Assembly: GCA_013374505.1 (NCBI GenBank)
Contig: QENJ01000220.1
Location: forward strand, 1 to 35,468
Length of the DNA: 35,468 nt
Reading direction: 5' to 3'
Source: Candidatus Methanophagaceae archaeon
GTDB taxonomy: Archaea > Halobacteriota > Syntropharchaeia > Alkanophagales > Methanospirareceae
The notes beneath the pieces were generated by a model, which worked only from the letters and a program-made list of their open reading frames with translations, made no database searches and was not told the DNA's origin. Below are positions 8,685 to 16,280 of the stretch, piece by piece. Positions within the stretch are counted from its first letter, which is position 1; every line of letters starts with the position of its first letter. Made by a program: the position numbers and the translations under genes.

Positions 8685-9149
8685 ATGGCAAGGATGTATG
8701 CAAGGCGGAGAGGTAAGTCTGGGTCTAAGAAGTCGCTTAGTCGCAGGACGGAGGCACCGGAATGGCTGGATTTGTCGGCGGAGGAAGTAGAGACGAAGGT
8801 AGTTACGTTGTATAACCAAGGACTTTCAACAAGCGAGATAGGTATAGAGCTTAGGGATAGCTATGGCATGCCGTGTGTTGCACATGTCACGGGAAAAAAG
8901 ATGACGGGTATTTTAAAGGAACAGAATATTGCACCCGAGATACCAGAAGACCTACAGAATTTGATGCGAAAAGCGCTTCGTGTCAGGAAGCACATAGAGG
9001 TGAATAAGAAAGACGTCCATAATAAAAGAGCACTACAGTTAACGGAATCTAAGATAAGACGGCTTGTAAAGTATTATAGGCGTGAAAAAGTTTTAGCTAT
9101 GGATTGGCGCTACAAGCCAGAAATTGCTGAATTTGTTCTTAGGCGGTGA
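8685..9149 (+). CDS. rps15: 30S ribosomal protein uS15
   Basis: This is an archaeal uS15, which binds the central domain of 16S rRNA early in small-subunit assembly. The archaeal N-terminal extension ([16 protein letters not shown], then [12 protein letters not shown]) is present, followed by the S15 core with the conserved [28 protein letters not shown]. At 154 residues the length is normal for archaea. It starts 17 bp after the reductase gene and is followed by a small membrane protein and rps17e. These are probably one transcript mixing lipid, translation and lysine genes. Confidence 0.97.
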   Translation: MARMYARRRGKSGSKKSLSRRTEAPEWLDLSAEEVETKVVTLYNQGLSTSEIGIELRDSYGMPCVAHVTGKKMTGILKEQNIAPEIPEDLQNLMRKALRVRKHIEVNKKDVHNKRALQLTESKIRRLVKYYRREKVLAMDWRYKPEIAEFVLRR

Positions 9150-9158
9150 TATTGAAAC

Positions 9159-9386
9159 ATGAAAGGATATGGGGAGATATTGGTAGGACTTCTGTTAGTC
9201 GTTTTGGGCGTAGCAGGGATATGGTATTTCCGTGTAGATGTGTTGACTATTATCAAAGGAGTAATCGGCATAATCGTGTTGTTAGTGGGTGCGGTGTTTT
9301 TGATGATTGGCGTGAGTGACGTGAGAGAGAAAGGAGAAGAAGAGTTGACAATGGACACAGAAGACATAAAGGGAGAGGGTGAATAG
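9159..9386 (+). CDS. Small membrane protein, two predicted helices
   Basis: This 75-residue protein has two hydrophobic segments, about residues 7-25 and 30-52, separated by a short loop (FRVDVLTII). A strongly acidic cytoplasmic-like tail ends in EDIKGEGE. No family is recognised. A Shine-Dalgarno GGTGATATTG lies upstream. Its stop lies almost at the start of rps17e, and it sits 9 bp after rps15, so it is part of the operon and likely translated. Its function is unknown. Confidence 0.7.
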   Translation: MKGYGEILVGLLLVVLGVAGIWYFRVDVLTIIKGVIGIIVLLVGAVFLMIGVSDVREKGEEELTMDTEDIKGEGE

Positions 9387-9387
9387 T

Positions 9388-9582
9388 GTGGGCGCGATTA
9401 AACCGAGATATATAAAGAAATTGGCAAAGCAACTGATACGGGAAGTGGATGAGTTCACTGATGACTTTGACGCAAATAAGAAGATGGTGGAAGAGTACAC
9501 GAATATAAGGAGTAAAGGCGTACGAAACAGAGTAGCAGGATATATAGCACGCAAAAAGAAGGGTAGTAGTGAAGAGGATTGA
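9388..9582 (+). CDS. rps17e: 30S ribosomal protein eS17
   Basis: This short archaeal/eukaryotic-type ribosomal protein of the small subunit has 64 residues. The sequence GAIKPRYIKKLAKQLI followed by DEFTDDFDANKKMVEEYT and SKGVRNRVAGYIARKKK is the whole family consensus. A GTG at 9379 is the first possible start, but GTG at 9388 gives the usual N-terminus (MGxIKxxYIKK). It also places GGGTGA about 5 bases upstream, so 9388 is preferred. The coding region overlaps the upstream membrane gene slightly only if the earlier start is used. dapA follows directly. Confidence 0.94.
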   Translation: MGAIKPRYIKKLAKQLIREVDEFTDDFDANKKMVEEYTNIRSKGVRNRVAGYIARKKKGSSEED

Positions 9583-9583
9583 A

Positions 9584-10471
9584 ATGCTGAATATACAGGG
9601 GACGTGTCCTGCACTTATAACGCCTTTTACCAAGGATGACGAAGTAGATGTGGAAGGTTTGAGGCGATTAGTGGATTATACGGTAGAGGGTGGAGTAGCA
9701 GGGATAGTTCCGTGTGGTACGACTGGCGAGTCGGCAACACTTTCTAATGAAGAACATAAGCGTGTGGTAAATGTGGTTGTGGACTGCTCAAAGGTGCCGG
9801 TAATAGCGGGTACGGGCTCGAATAATACCTCGGAGGCAGTAGAGCTCACGAAACATGCGGAAGATGCAGGAGTTGACGGTTGCCTCTTGATTACGCCTTA
9901 TTACAATAAACCGAACGTGAGTGGGCTGAAGGCGCATTTCAGGCGGATTGGTGAATCGGTGGAGTTGCCGCTGATTTTGTATAATATCGCTTCGCGGACG
10001 GGTTTGAATATGACTGCGGATACGATGGTAGAGCTTGCGGCTGAGGTCACAAATATAAAAGGTGTGAAAGAAGCTTCGGGCGATTTGAAACAGGTGGGCG
10101 CGGTTATAAAATTGGCTAAGGAACGTGATTTGGAGTTCACGGTGATCGCAGGTGATGATTTTCTTACGCTGCCTATAATGAGCTTGGGTGGAACGGGTGT
10201 GATTTCGGTGGCTGCGAATATTGTACCGAAGCCGATGAGTGATATGGTGGCTGCGATGTCGAAAGGCGAAGTTGAGAAGGCGCTGGAGATACATCTGCGG
10301 TTGTTTCCGCTGTTTGAGGCGATGTTTCTGGAGACGAATCCGATACCTGTGAAGAAAGCAGCGGAGATTATGGGGCTGGCGTCTGGAGATGTCCGGCTGC
10401 CGTTGGGTGCTTTGAGTGCTGCTAACGAAGAGAAGTTGAGGCGGGTACTGGAAGGGCAGGGGCTGGTGTAG
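9584..10471 (+). CDS. dapA: 4-hydroxy-tetrahydrodipicolinate synthase
   Basis: DapA condenses pyruvate with aspartate semialdehyde in the diaminopimelate route to lysine. The TIM-barrel sequence shows GTTGESATLS (substrate-binding threonines), ITPYYNKP with the catalytic tyrosine, and IKGVKEASGD with the Schiff-base lysine. The length of 295 residues is normal. ATG 9584 is preferred to GTG 9569 because GAGG lies just before it; the earlier start would overlap rps17e by 14 bp. lysA, the last step of the pathway, is 21 kb away at 30555. Codon usage from about 9900 on is rich in TTG and GCG but otherwise like its neighbours. Confidence 0.95.
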   Translation: MLNIQGTCPALITPFTKDDEVDVEGLRRLVDYTVEGGVAGIVPCGTTGESATLSNEEHKRVVNVVVDCSKVPVIAGTGSNNTSEAVELTKHAEDAGVDGCLLITPYYNKPNVSGLKAHFRRIGESVELPLILYNIASRTGLNMTADTMVELAAEVTNIKGVKEASGDLKQVGAVIKLAKERDLEFTVIAGDDFLTLPIMSLGGTGVISVAANIVPKPMSDMVAAMSKGEVEKALEIHLRLFPLFEAMFLETNPIPVKKAAEIMGLASGDVRLPLGALSAANEEKLRRVLEGQGLV

Positions 10472-10547
10472 TAAGGTAAATTAAATGTTTGTTTGAGAGA
10501 TTTAATATAAGATTAAAAGTCCGTTGATATGTAAGGTGTGGGCAGGG

Positions 10548-10661
10548 ATGAGAAAGAACTTTCAAAAGGGGTATATGCGCATTGCGGATATAAAACCAAT
10601 TTGGGATGACATACGCATTACGGATATACCTACGTTAAGTGAACTAACTTTCCGGGGCTAA
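10548..10661 (+). other. Possible 37-codon ORF with internal imperfect repeat
   Basis: An ATG with GGCAGGG immediately upstream opens 37 codons. A TTTAATATAA motif lies about 45 bp before it and could be a TATA box. Inside, ATGCGCATTGCGGATAT and ATACGCATTACGGATAT repeat 36 bp apart, so the peptide repeats a R-I-x-D-I pattern. No family is recognised. It lies in the dapA-transposase gap and may be debris of a mobile element. The rest of the 10472-10740 gap shows nothing clear apart from a candidate transposon end near 10715. Confidence 0.2.
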
Positions 10662-10714
10662 AAACGAAGAGGGCTGTTTTCTTCCCAAAGAATTATAGCT
10701 TACTTGGTAAGGTT

Positions 10715-12057
10715 CATAACATCGCTGACACGCAACACATTCAGAACTTGCACACGAACTCTTTTACAGTTTCATCACTTTTGTACTCATAAATCTTGAT
10801 AATCCCCGCCTTTTCCGCCTTCTGCCCCCGATAGTAGATCATCAATTGTTCCTGCTTCGTGTGAATGGTCGCCCAAACATATTCATAAGCCAACGATTTA
10901 TTGACCTCAAAATCTTCATTCAAGACATTGATAGTCCCGTCTTCCTTCACGTCCCTTATAAAGTGGACCTTTCCCTCAGTAATCGGCAGATTAATACCAT
11001 CAATCGTAAAATCCACAGGAATTTTGCGATGGCGTATAGACACCAGATTAGCATTCCGGTATTTCCAGTCCTGGCGATTGCTATGCCGTGTCAGGAAGAT
11101 TTTTGCTTCTCTTCGGAGGTGCTCTAGATCCGAGAATCGCTCTCGTGCCCACAATTTCTCTTCGAACTCGCCATTAAAGTCCTCTATCGTACCGTTCATC
11201 CACGGCTTCCTTGGTGCGATAAACACAGGTTCAACGCCAAAACAGAGGCATAGTCTAACAACGCGGCTGAAGTGTCTTGCGTGTCTCAAATCCCCAATGA
11301 AATATGCCCCATTATCCATCTGAATATATTTCGGAATCGCATTATTAGTCCAACAATCAAGTAGGAACTCGATCACTGTATCCATACTCCGGCCTGCGTA
11401 TTGCTGGATATATGCCTTGTTACCGAACGACATCAATCAAGTTCCGGGACGATATAGCACCATAACCTTTGATGTTTCTCGGTCCGATAAAGTCTATTTG
11501 ATGGACCTCATTGACTTTAGTCGGATTCAAAAGAGTGTACCGTTTCTTGGATTTGCACCGGACATATCGCTTTCTCTTTTGGATGAGCAGTTTATTCCTC
11601 TTGATTATGCGTTTAATTGTTGACAAACTTGGTGTATCACCTTCTGAGGATCCAAGCTCGTGCATTCGGAGTTGTATTTCTTCGGCTCCGATACAGCGAT
11701 ACTTTGTATCTTCGTTTTCTCCGTCCATCAATGACTTTCGCGCCTTCACCACAAGAGTTTCTAGCTCTTGATTAGTTTTCCGTTGCACTGTTTTCGGCGC
11801 ACGGGACTCTTCCCTGAACCATTCACTCCTATCACTTTTCTTGAAGTTACTGTGTCTTTCAATCCATTTGTACAACCACGTTCTTGACCTATCAATACTT
11901 CCACAAATTTGGGCTGCTCGTTCGCCTCTAAGGTATCGATTAACTGGATCGATACGCACCTGTTCCTCTTTCGTGTAGTTTGTTTTTGCCATAACGCATC
12001 ATCAGATGCACTATGGCTTTTTTATGCAGAAATTACCTAATTGTAAGCGATGTGTTG
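10715..12057. mobile_element. Decayed IS481-like insertion sequence with candidate ends
   Basis: The element is defined by a minus-strand DDE transposase (10741-11992) and a pair of imperfect inverted repeats. The left end, CATAACATCGCTGACAC at 10715-10731, matches the reverse complement of 12041-12057 at 13 of 17 positions, including an uninterrupted ACATCGCT. The ends lie close to the stop and about 50 bp before the start of the transposase, as expected for an IS of about 1.35 kb. No convincing target duplication is visible, so the outer limits are tentative. Confidence 0.5.
10741..11992 (-). pseudogene. IS481-like DDE transposase, frameshifted
   Basis: Two overlapping frames together make one transposase. 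The first (11992 to 11420) has a helix-turn-helix region (GERAAQICGSIDRSRTWLYKWI) and the start of the rve catalytic domain with the first aspartate in HQIDFIGP. The second (from about 11436 to 10741) continues with the second aspartate in YIQMDNGAYF and the glutamate in WMNGTIEDFNGEF. The switch occurs in the overlap at 11420-11436. No A-rich slippery heptamer is visible there, so decay is more likely than programmed frameshifting. The family is inferred from the HTH plus rve architecture. Confidence 0.8.
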
Positions 12058-12137
12058 AGCCTTTCCAACTACGTAACTACTCCAACAGATTGGATCTATG
12101 TAGGCCCTTGATAGGTGATAAAAACTGGGTGATAGAA

Positions 12138-12314
12138 ATGAAAAACACAAAGAAAAGTTTGTGGGGTGAAGGCAGTTTGATGGTAGGGGCATCATCATCC
12201 GCCGTGAGTATTGCTATCAACCCCACAGGCATTTTTTATTTTATTGCATTTGTGGTTTTACTCCTGATTGTGATTTTGATCTGGAGATATTGGAGGAAGA
12301 ACACCATTAAGTAA
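12138..12314 (+). CDS. Small single-span membrane protein
   Basis: This 58-residue ORF has one strong hydrophobic segment (GIFYFIAFVVLLLIVILIW) followed by a basic tail (RYWRKNTIK). It therefore has a positive-inside C-terminus. The frame is open further upstream to 12006, but ATG 12138 has GGGTGA six bases before it and is the best start. It lies isolated between two transposase remnants. No family is recognised and a function cannot be given; it may be a passenger or a leftover of a larger gene. Confidence 0.45.
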   Translation: MKNTKKSLWGEGSLMVGASSSAVSIAINPTGIFYFIAFVVLLLIVILIWRYWRKNTIK

Positions 12315-12444
12315 AAGCAAAATATCTGGTGTAAAATTATTATGCAAATGAAGATATGGTGACTTTTGAGTAAATGTTTGCGAACTGGAATCTGAGAGTC
12401 CCATAGCGGCTTTTTAGACTGGTATTGCATTCATTTATATTGTA

Positions 12445-13152
12445 CTATAACAAGTACTTTTTCAGCATATAATCAACAGCAATACCTGAAACATATTCCC
12501 AATATTTCCATCGTTTAATGAAGGCACCTTTATGCCAAACTTTGAGTCCTCTCAATGTATCTCTGACTTCCACGGTTTCACCAGCCATTTTTTCACTCAC
12601 GTGATACCTTTTCCCCTCAAATTTAACTTTGCCGTTTTCTTTTACTATTCTTTCCGCTTTTTCAAAAAACTGATAATTATCATAGAAACATTTCCGGTCC
12701 TGACTGTGAGCTCTTTCCTTCTTTCCATTTCCCTTTGGATTCTCTACCTCTATTGGGACATCCACGATGCTGAGCATCTGAAGTAACCGAGAGACAACTC
12801 CATTATCGTACTCGCCACCGTTGTCGTGATGGAATAATTCGGGTTTGCGGTGCAACCTGAAAGCTCGAAGGATGGTTAATACAACGAAATAGGAAAGCTT
12901 CTTCGGGAATACGCAAAGAGCCATGTAGCCTCTTGAATAGTCGTCTTCAACATAGATTTGGCATATTAGCGACCCGTTTCCGAGCGTAACCTCCCTGGTA
13001 TCTGCGTGATACATGACGTGTGGCCTGGGTTTTTCATAAAAAATCACTTTCTCGACAATTTCAGAAGATTTATACCGCTCAGGATCGAGAACACGCAAAA
13101 AGCTCATTGTAGGGACGTGAACAGCAAATTCATACGACAGAAGTAAAGACAA
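12445..13152 (-). pseudogene. Second DDE integrase/transposase remnant (rve domain)
   Basis: This frame of about 235 residues contains an rve-type catalytic core. The likely catalytic residues are an aspartate in MYHADTREVTL, an aspartate in LFHHDNGGEYDNG, and a glutamate in NPKGNGKKERAHS. A C-terminal beta-rich region follows (KFEGKRYHVSEKMAGETVEVRD). It has no proper start: the only initiator in the open frame is a TTG at 13152, just after an upstream stop. Its N-terminal part lies separately at 13293-13532. It is unlike the neighbouring IS481-like transposase in sequence, so this is a different element. Confidence 0.75.
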
Positions 13153-13292
13153 ATTCCATGAACCAATCCCAGGCTACTGCTGTTTGCTTCTTTAATTGCC
13201 TCTATTCGCCCAGAATCACCATTTGGGGTTCTCTGAGGATTTGTCAACGGGTTCGTGTAGACCATGGATATTCCCCACACCTTCGCGACTCC

Positions 13293-13532
13293 TCAAATCC
13301 CTGTTTTTGGACTTGAATTTTTATCCTCTTTTTCTCCGTTGTTTTTTTTGAACGCCGCCCGGTATCTTTTTATCTGATGTCGCTGTAATATCCGTTCAAT
13401 TGTTCTGACAGTCTTGTCAAATCCATACAGCTCTGTAACTATGTTCCAAATATCATTTGCGTCCAATTCCTTATTATCTGTAGCTATCTGTACTATTTTT
13501 GTCTCAATATCCTCTGGTGTTTTTATATATAT
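13293..13532 (-). pseudogene. N-terminal fragment of the second transposase
   Basis: The minus strand reads KTPEDIETKIVQIATDNKEL, then NDIWNIVTELYGFDKTVRTI and ERILQRHQIKRYRAAFKKNN, before stopping at a TGA at 13293. This is a helix-turn-helix, resolvase-like N-terminal module of the sort found before rve domains. The same frame continues past the TGA towards 13153 with weak similarity, so the stretch 13153-13292 is probably also part of the dead element. No intact gene is present between 13153 and 13570. The 5' end of this fragment abuts the TATA box used by the next gene. Confidence 0.55.
13522..13531 (+). promoter_or_regulatory. Candidate TATA box of the S2P protease gene
   Basis: TTTATATATA matches the archaeal box A consensus well. 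It lies about 40 bp before the ATG at 13571, giving a leader of roughly 15-20 nt if transcription starts about 26 bp downstream. It sits at the edge of transposase remnant 2, so the insertion may have supplied or replaced the promoter. Confidence 0.45.
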
Positions 13533-13570
13533 TCACAAGTCCATTATAAATTAAGATCGAGAGATAAAAA

Positions 13571-15247
13571 ATGGATCCATATTACCTGACACTAGTGCTG
13601 TACCTAATCCTGATTTACTGGTTTATTGTGGTAGTTCTCGACAGAAAGGGCATTTTAGAGCGATATAATATCTCTGCCTACGGCCCCATTCTGATGATAA
13701 GGACGCTAAGAGGTCAGGATTTTCTGGACAGTATGGCAAAAGGCGAACAAAGGAAAAGATTCTGGCGTATTTATGCCAATATCGGTACTGTCTTAGTACT
13801 TATAGCCATGGTGTTCATGGTAGTCCTCGTGGTGTCTAGCGTGTACTTAACGTTTTTGATGCAACCTGAACCAACGGAGTTGAACGAACCACGTAATTTG
13901 CTGCTTATACCAGTATTAAATGAGTTTATACCTATGTGTGCCTGGATCGGGTTTGTAGTTGCGTTAGTTGTGCATGAGTTTTCGCATGCTATTTTGAGTG
14001 TCGTAGAGCGGATAAAAATAAAGTCAATGGGGCTTTTAGTCCTGGTGGTGCCGATAGGTGCATTCGCAGAGCCAGATAGCGAACAACTATTTGGTAAAAA
14101 AGAAGAAAAAGGAAAGAATAAAGCGGAATACCCGTTAGAGCCCGATAAAGATACGGAAGACGGGAAAAGTAAGAAAATAGCAACGTCTCGTGAACGAACA
14201 CGCATACTTTCCGCAGGTGTAACGAGCAATTTCTGCGTGGCGTTAATTGCATTTGTCCTATTCTTTGGGATTTTATTTTCCATTCAGCCCGTCAGTGACA
14301 CGGTACTTTATGTTTATGATGTTGCCGAAGGCAGTCAAGCGGAAAAATATGGTATCGCACCGGAAACGTTCATCACAAAAATTGACGGTTCAAAGACTAT
14401 GGGCGTAGAAGGAATGAACCTTGTGCTGAAAGAACGGCGTGAGACTTCGCTCACGGTACTGGACAAAACGAGCAAAGAGAGAGAGATACTCGTAATTGAT
14501 GGCACTGAACGAGAAGGGGTGGCAATAGTAAGGGTGGAAGGGGGCACACCTGCTGCTAAAGCTGGTATGAATGATGGTATGTTCATAATAAGGATGGACA
14601 ACAGGAGCATAACCGGGCATAACGATTTCCATGAGTTCATGAATCATACTTTACCCGGGCAGGAAATAGAAGTGCAAACCGGGGAAGAAACGTTTATTGT
14701 AAATCTGGCGAAATCACCGTATTACGCTAATAGGGGCTATTTGGGCATTGGCATCGCCAATAACCCCTTGGGTATGACCGTGGTGGATTTTTCCATAACC
14801 GGTTACCTGCACTATCTGCGTGGTGTATCCCATTCTCTTCTGGTTCTTTCACCCCGCGGGTGGCTGATGTTGACAATCATGCCTTTTGGGACGCTCGATC
14901 AGGGTGGATTCAGCACTTTTAATCCGCTACTATCGCATTTTTATGAGCCCGTAGGTATGGCATCTTTATTCGGCGAAAGTATCTTCTTCATTGCCGACAT
15001 CCTGTTCTGGATCGGCTGGATTAATTTCTATGTGGGGTTATTTAACTGTCTGCCTGCTATTCCGCTGGATGGTGGCTATGTATTTCGCGAGATGCTGAAT
15101 TCTGTGCTGGGGGTAGGCATAAAGGATAAGAAGAAGAAAGAGAAAGTTTCAATGGCTATCGTTAGTATTGTGGCAGTCCTCATCCTTATAGCCATCGTTT
15201 TCATGATTGTGAGTCCTTACGTATTCAGATTTTTTGCTGCTGGATGA
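13571..15247 (+). CDS. Site-2 protease family intramembrane metalloprotease with PDZ domains
   Basis: This 558-residue polytopic zinc protease is related to S2P/RseP. The zinc-binding HEFSH motif is at residues 135-139 within a membrane helix. The third ligand motif, NCLPAIPLDGG, places an aspartate at residue 500. Between them is a long soluble part with one or two PDZ-like modules (VRVEGGTPAAKAGMNDGMFIIRMDN). A highly charged linker precedes it (residues about 180-210). Such proteins cleave membrane-bound regulators or leftover signal peptides. All catalytic elements are present, so it should be active. The substrate is unknown; no partner regulator is seen next to it. Confidence 0.93.
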   Translation: MDPYYLTLVLYLILIYWFIVVVLDRKGILERYNISAYGPILMIRTLRGQDFLDSMAKGEQRKRFWRIYANIGTVLVLIAMVFMVVLVVSSVYLTFLMQPEPTELNEPRNLLLIPVLNEFIPMCAWIGFVVALVVHEFSHAILSVVERIKIKSMGLLVLVVPIGAFAEPDSEQLFGKKEEKGKNKAEYPLEPDKDTEDGKSKKIATSRERTRILSAGVTSNFCVALIAFVLFFGILFSIQPVSDTVLYVYDVAEGSQAEKYGIAPETFITKIDGSKTMGVEGMNLVLKERRETSLTVLDKTSKEREILVIDGTEREGVAIVRVEGGTPAAKAGMNDGMFIIRMDNRSITGHNDFHEFMNHTLPGQEIEVQTGEETFIVNLAKSPYYANRGYLGIGIANNPLGMTVVDFSITGYLHYLRGVSHSLLVLSPRGWLMLTIMPFGTLDQGGFSTFNPLLSHFYEPVGMASLFGESIFFIADILFWIGWINFYVGLFNCLPAIPLDGGYVFREMLNSVLGVGIKDKKKKEKVSMAIVSIVAVLILIAIVFMIVSPYVFRFFAAG

Positions 15248-15308
15248 CTCTACTGCGTGTGCATAAAGAAGGTTTTATTTGAAATGCTATATTACATATC
15301 GTAACACA

Positions 15309-16115
15309 ATGCAAAACCTAAAAGAAGGCGAACTTGTGCATCTGATAGATAAAAGAGGCAGAAGGTACCAGCTTTTATTAAAAGCAGGGTCTTCTTTCTC
15401 GTCCACTCATGGCGCTATTTCGCATGATGATATAATCGGCCTGGAAGACGGTAGTGTCATAAGGTCATCGCTCAGAGACTCTATTTTTGTTGTACGACCA
15501 ACGTTAGCGGAATACATAACTAAGATGCGAAAAGGCGCGCAGATAATATACCCAAAAGACATCGCAGTCATTTTAATGCTTGCGGACATATTTCCGGGTG
15601 CAAAAGTGTTAGAAGCGGGTACAGGATCTGGAGCTCTTACGACGGCTTTACTCCGTGCGGTGGGCAAAGACGGAATAGTAGTATCATATGAAAAGAACAC
15701 CGAATTTCAGGCGGTTGCACAGAAAAACATAGATACTTTCTTCGGTAAGGTAGAGCGTACGGACTGTTCGGGGGAGCTGATACTAAAGGAGCAGGATGTG
15801 TACCAGGGCATAGAAGAGAAAGAATTGGACCGCATACTATTGGACCTTTCAGAGCCCTGGCGAGTACTGGAACACGCAGAAGAATCGTTGTTAAACGGTG
15901 GGATCCTCCTTTGCTACAATCCCACGGTACTGCAAATATACAAGCTATCGCGAAGGTTGGAATTGCGATACGGTAGAAGCTTTCGTACGATGGGTATTTA
16001 TGAAGTTGGTCTGCGTGAATGGGAGATAAAAGATCGAAGCATGCGTCCCGAGCATAAAATGATAGCACATACGGGGTTTATTTTTGTAGCAAGAAAATGT
16101 ACCGCGCGTGGATAG
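15309..16115 (+). CDS. trmI: tRNA (adenine-N1)-methyltransferase TrmI family
   Basis: This SAM-dependent methyltransferase methylates adenine 57/58 in the T loop of archaeal tRNA. The N-terminal small domain (GELVHLIDKRGRRYQLLL) and the SAM motif VLEAGTGSGALTTALL are clear. The segment ILLDLSEPWRVLEHAEESL carries the catalytic-pocket aspartate and the usual P-W pair. Length with the ATG at 15309 is 268 residues. A TTG at 15279 would add ten poor residues and was not chosen. It follows the protease by about 60 bp and may be co-transcribed with it. Confidence 0.93.
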   Translation: MQNLKEGELVHLIDKRGRRYQLLLKAGSSFSSTHGAISHDDIIGLEDGSVIRSSLRDSIFVVRPTLAEYITKMRKGAQIIYPKDIAVILMLADIFPGAKVLEAGTGSGALTTALLRAVGKDGIVVSYEKNTEFQAVAQKNIDTFFGKVERTDCSGELILKEQDVYQGIEEKELDRILLDLSEPWRVLEHAEESLLNGGILLCYNPTVLQIYKLSRRLELRYGRSFRTMGIYEVGLREWEIKDRSMRPEHKMIAHTGFIFVARKCTARG

Positions 16116-16196
16116 TATTTATGCCCCAGTATATGCGGGTCCACTTATAACGCTGGATATTGTCATGAAGCTTTTTTTATTGTGTCGTTATACCTA

Positions 16197-16230
16197 CTTT
16201 ATTTAAACGAAAAAGCGTATTGATATATTA
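16197..16230 (+). promoter_or_regulatory. Candidate promoter of the DUF3160 gene
   Basis: Two AT-rich box A candidates, TTTATTTAAA near 16197-16206 and TTGATATATTA near 16219-16229, precede the GTG at 16281. The second is better spaced for a leader of about 25 nt. A short ORF from ATG 16236 is probably chance. Confidence 0.35.
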
Positions 16231-16280
16231 CTCATATGACAAAAATGTTAGGTCTGTCACGTTAAAGGGGTGAGTGAAAG

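Noticed and set aside
11420-11436. Programmed ribosomal frameshift between the two transposase frames
   Set aside because: The overlap has no slippery heptamer or visible stimulatory structure, and IS481-type transposases are usually single-frame; decay is simpler.
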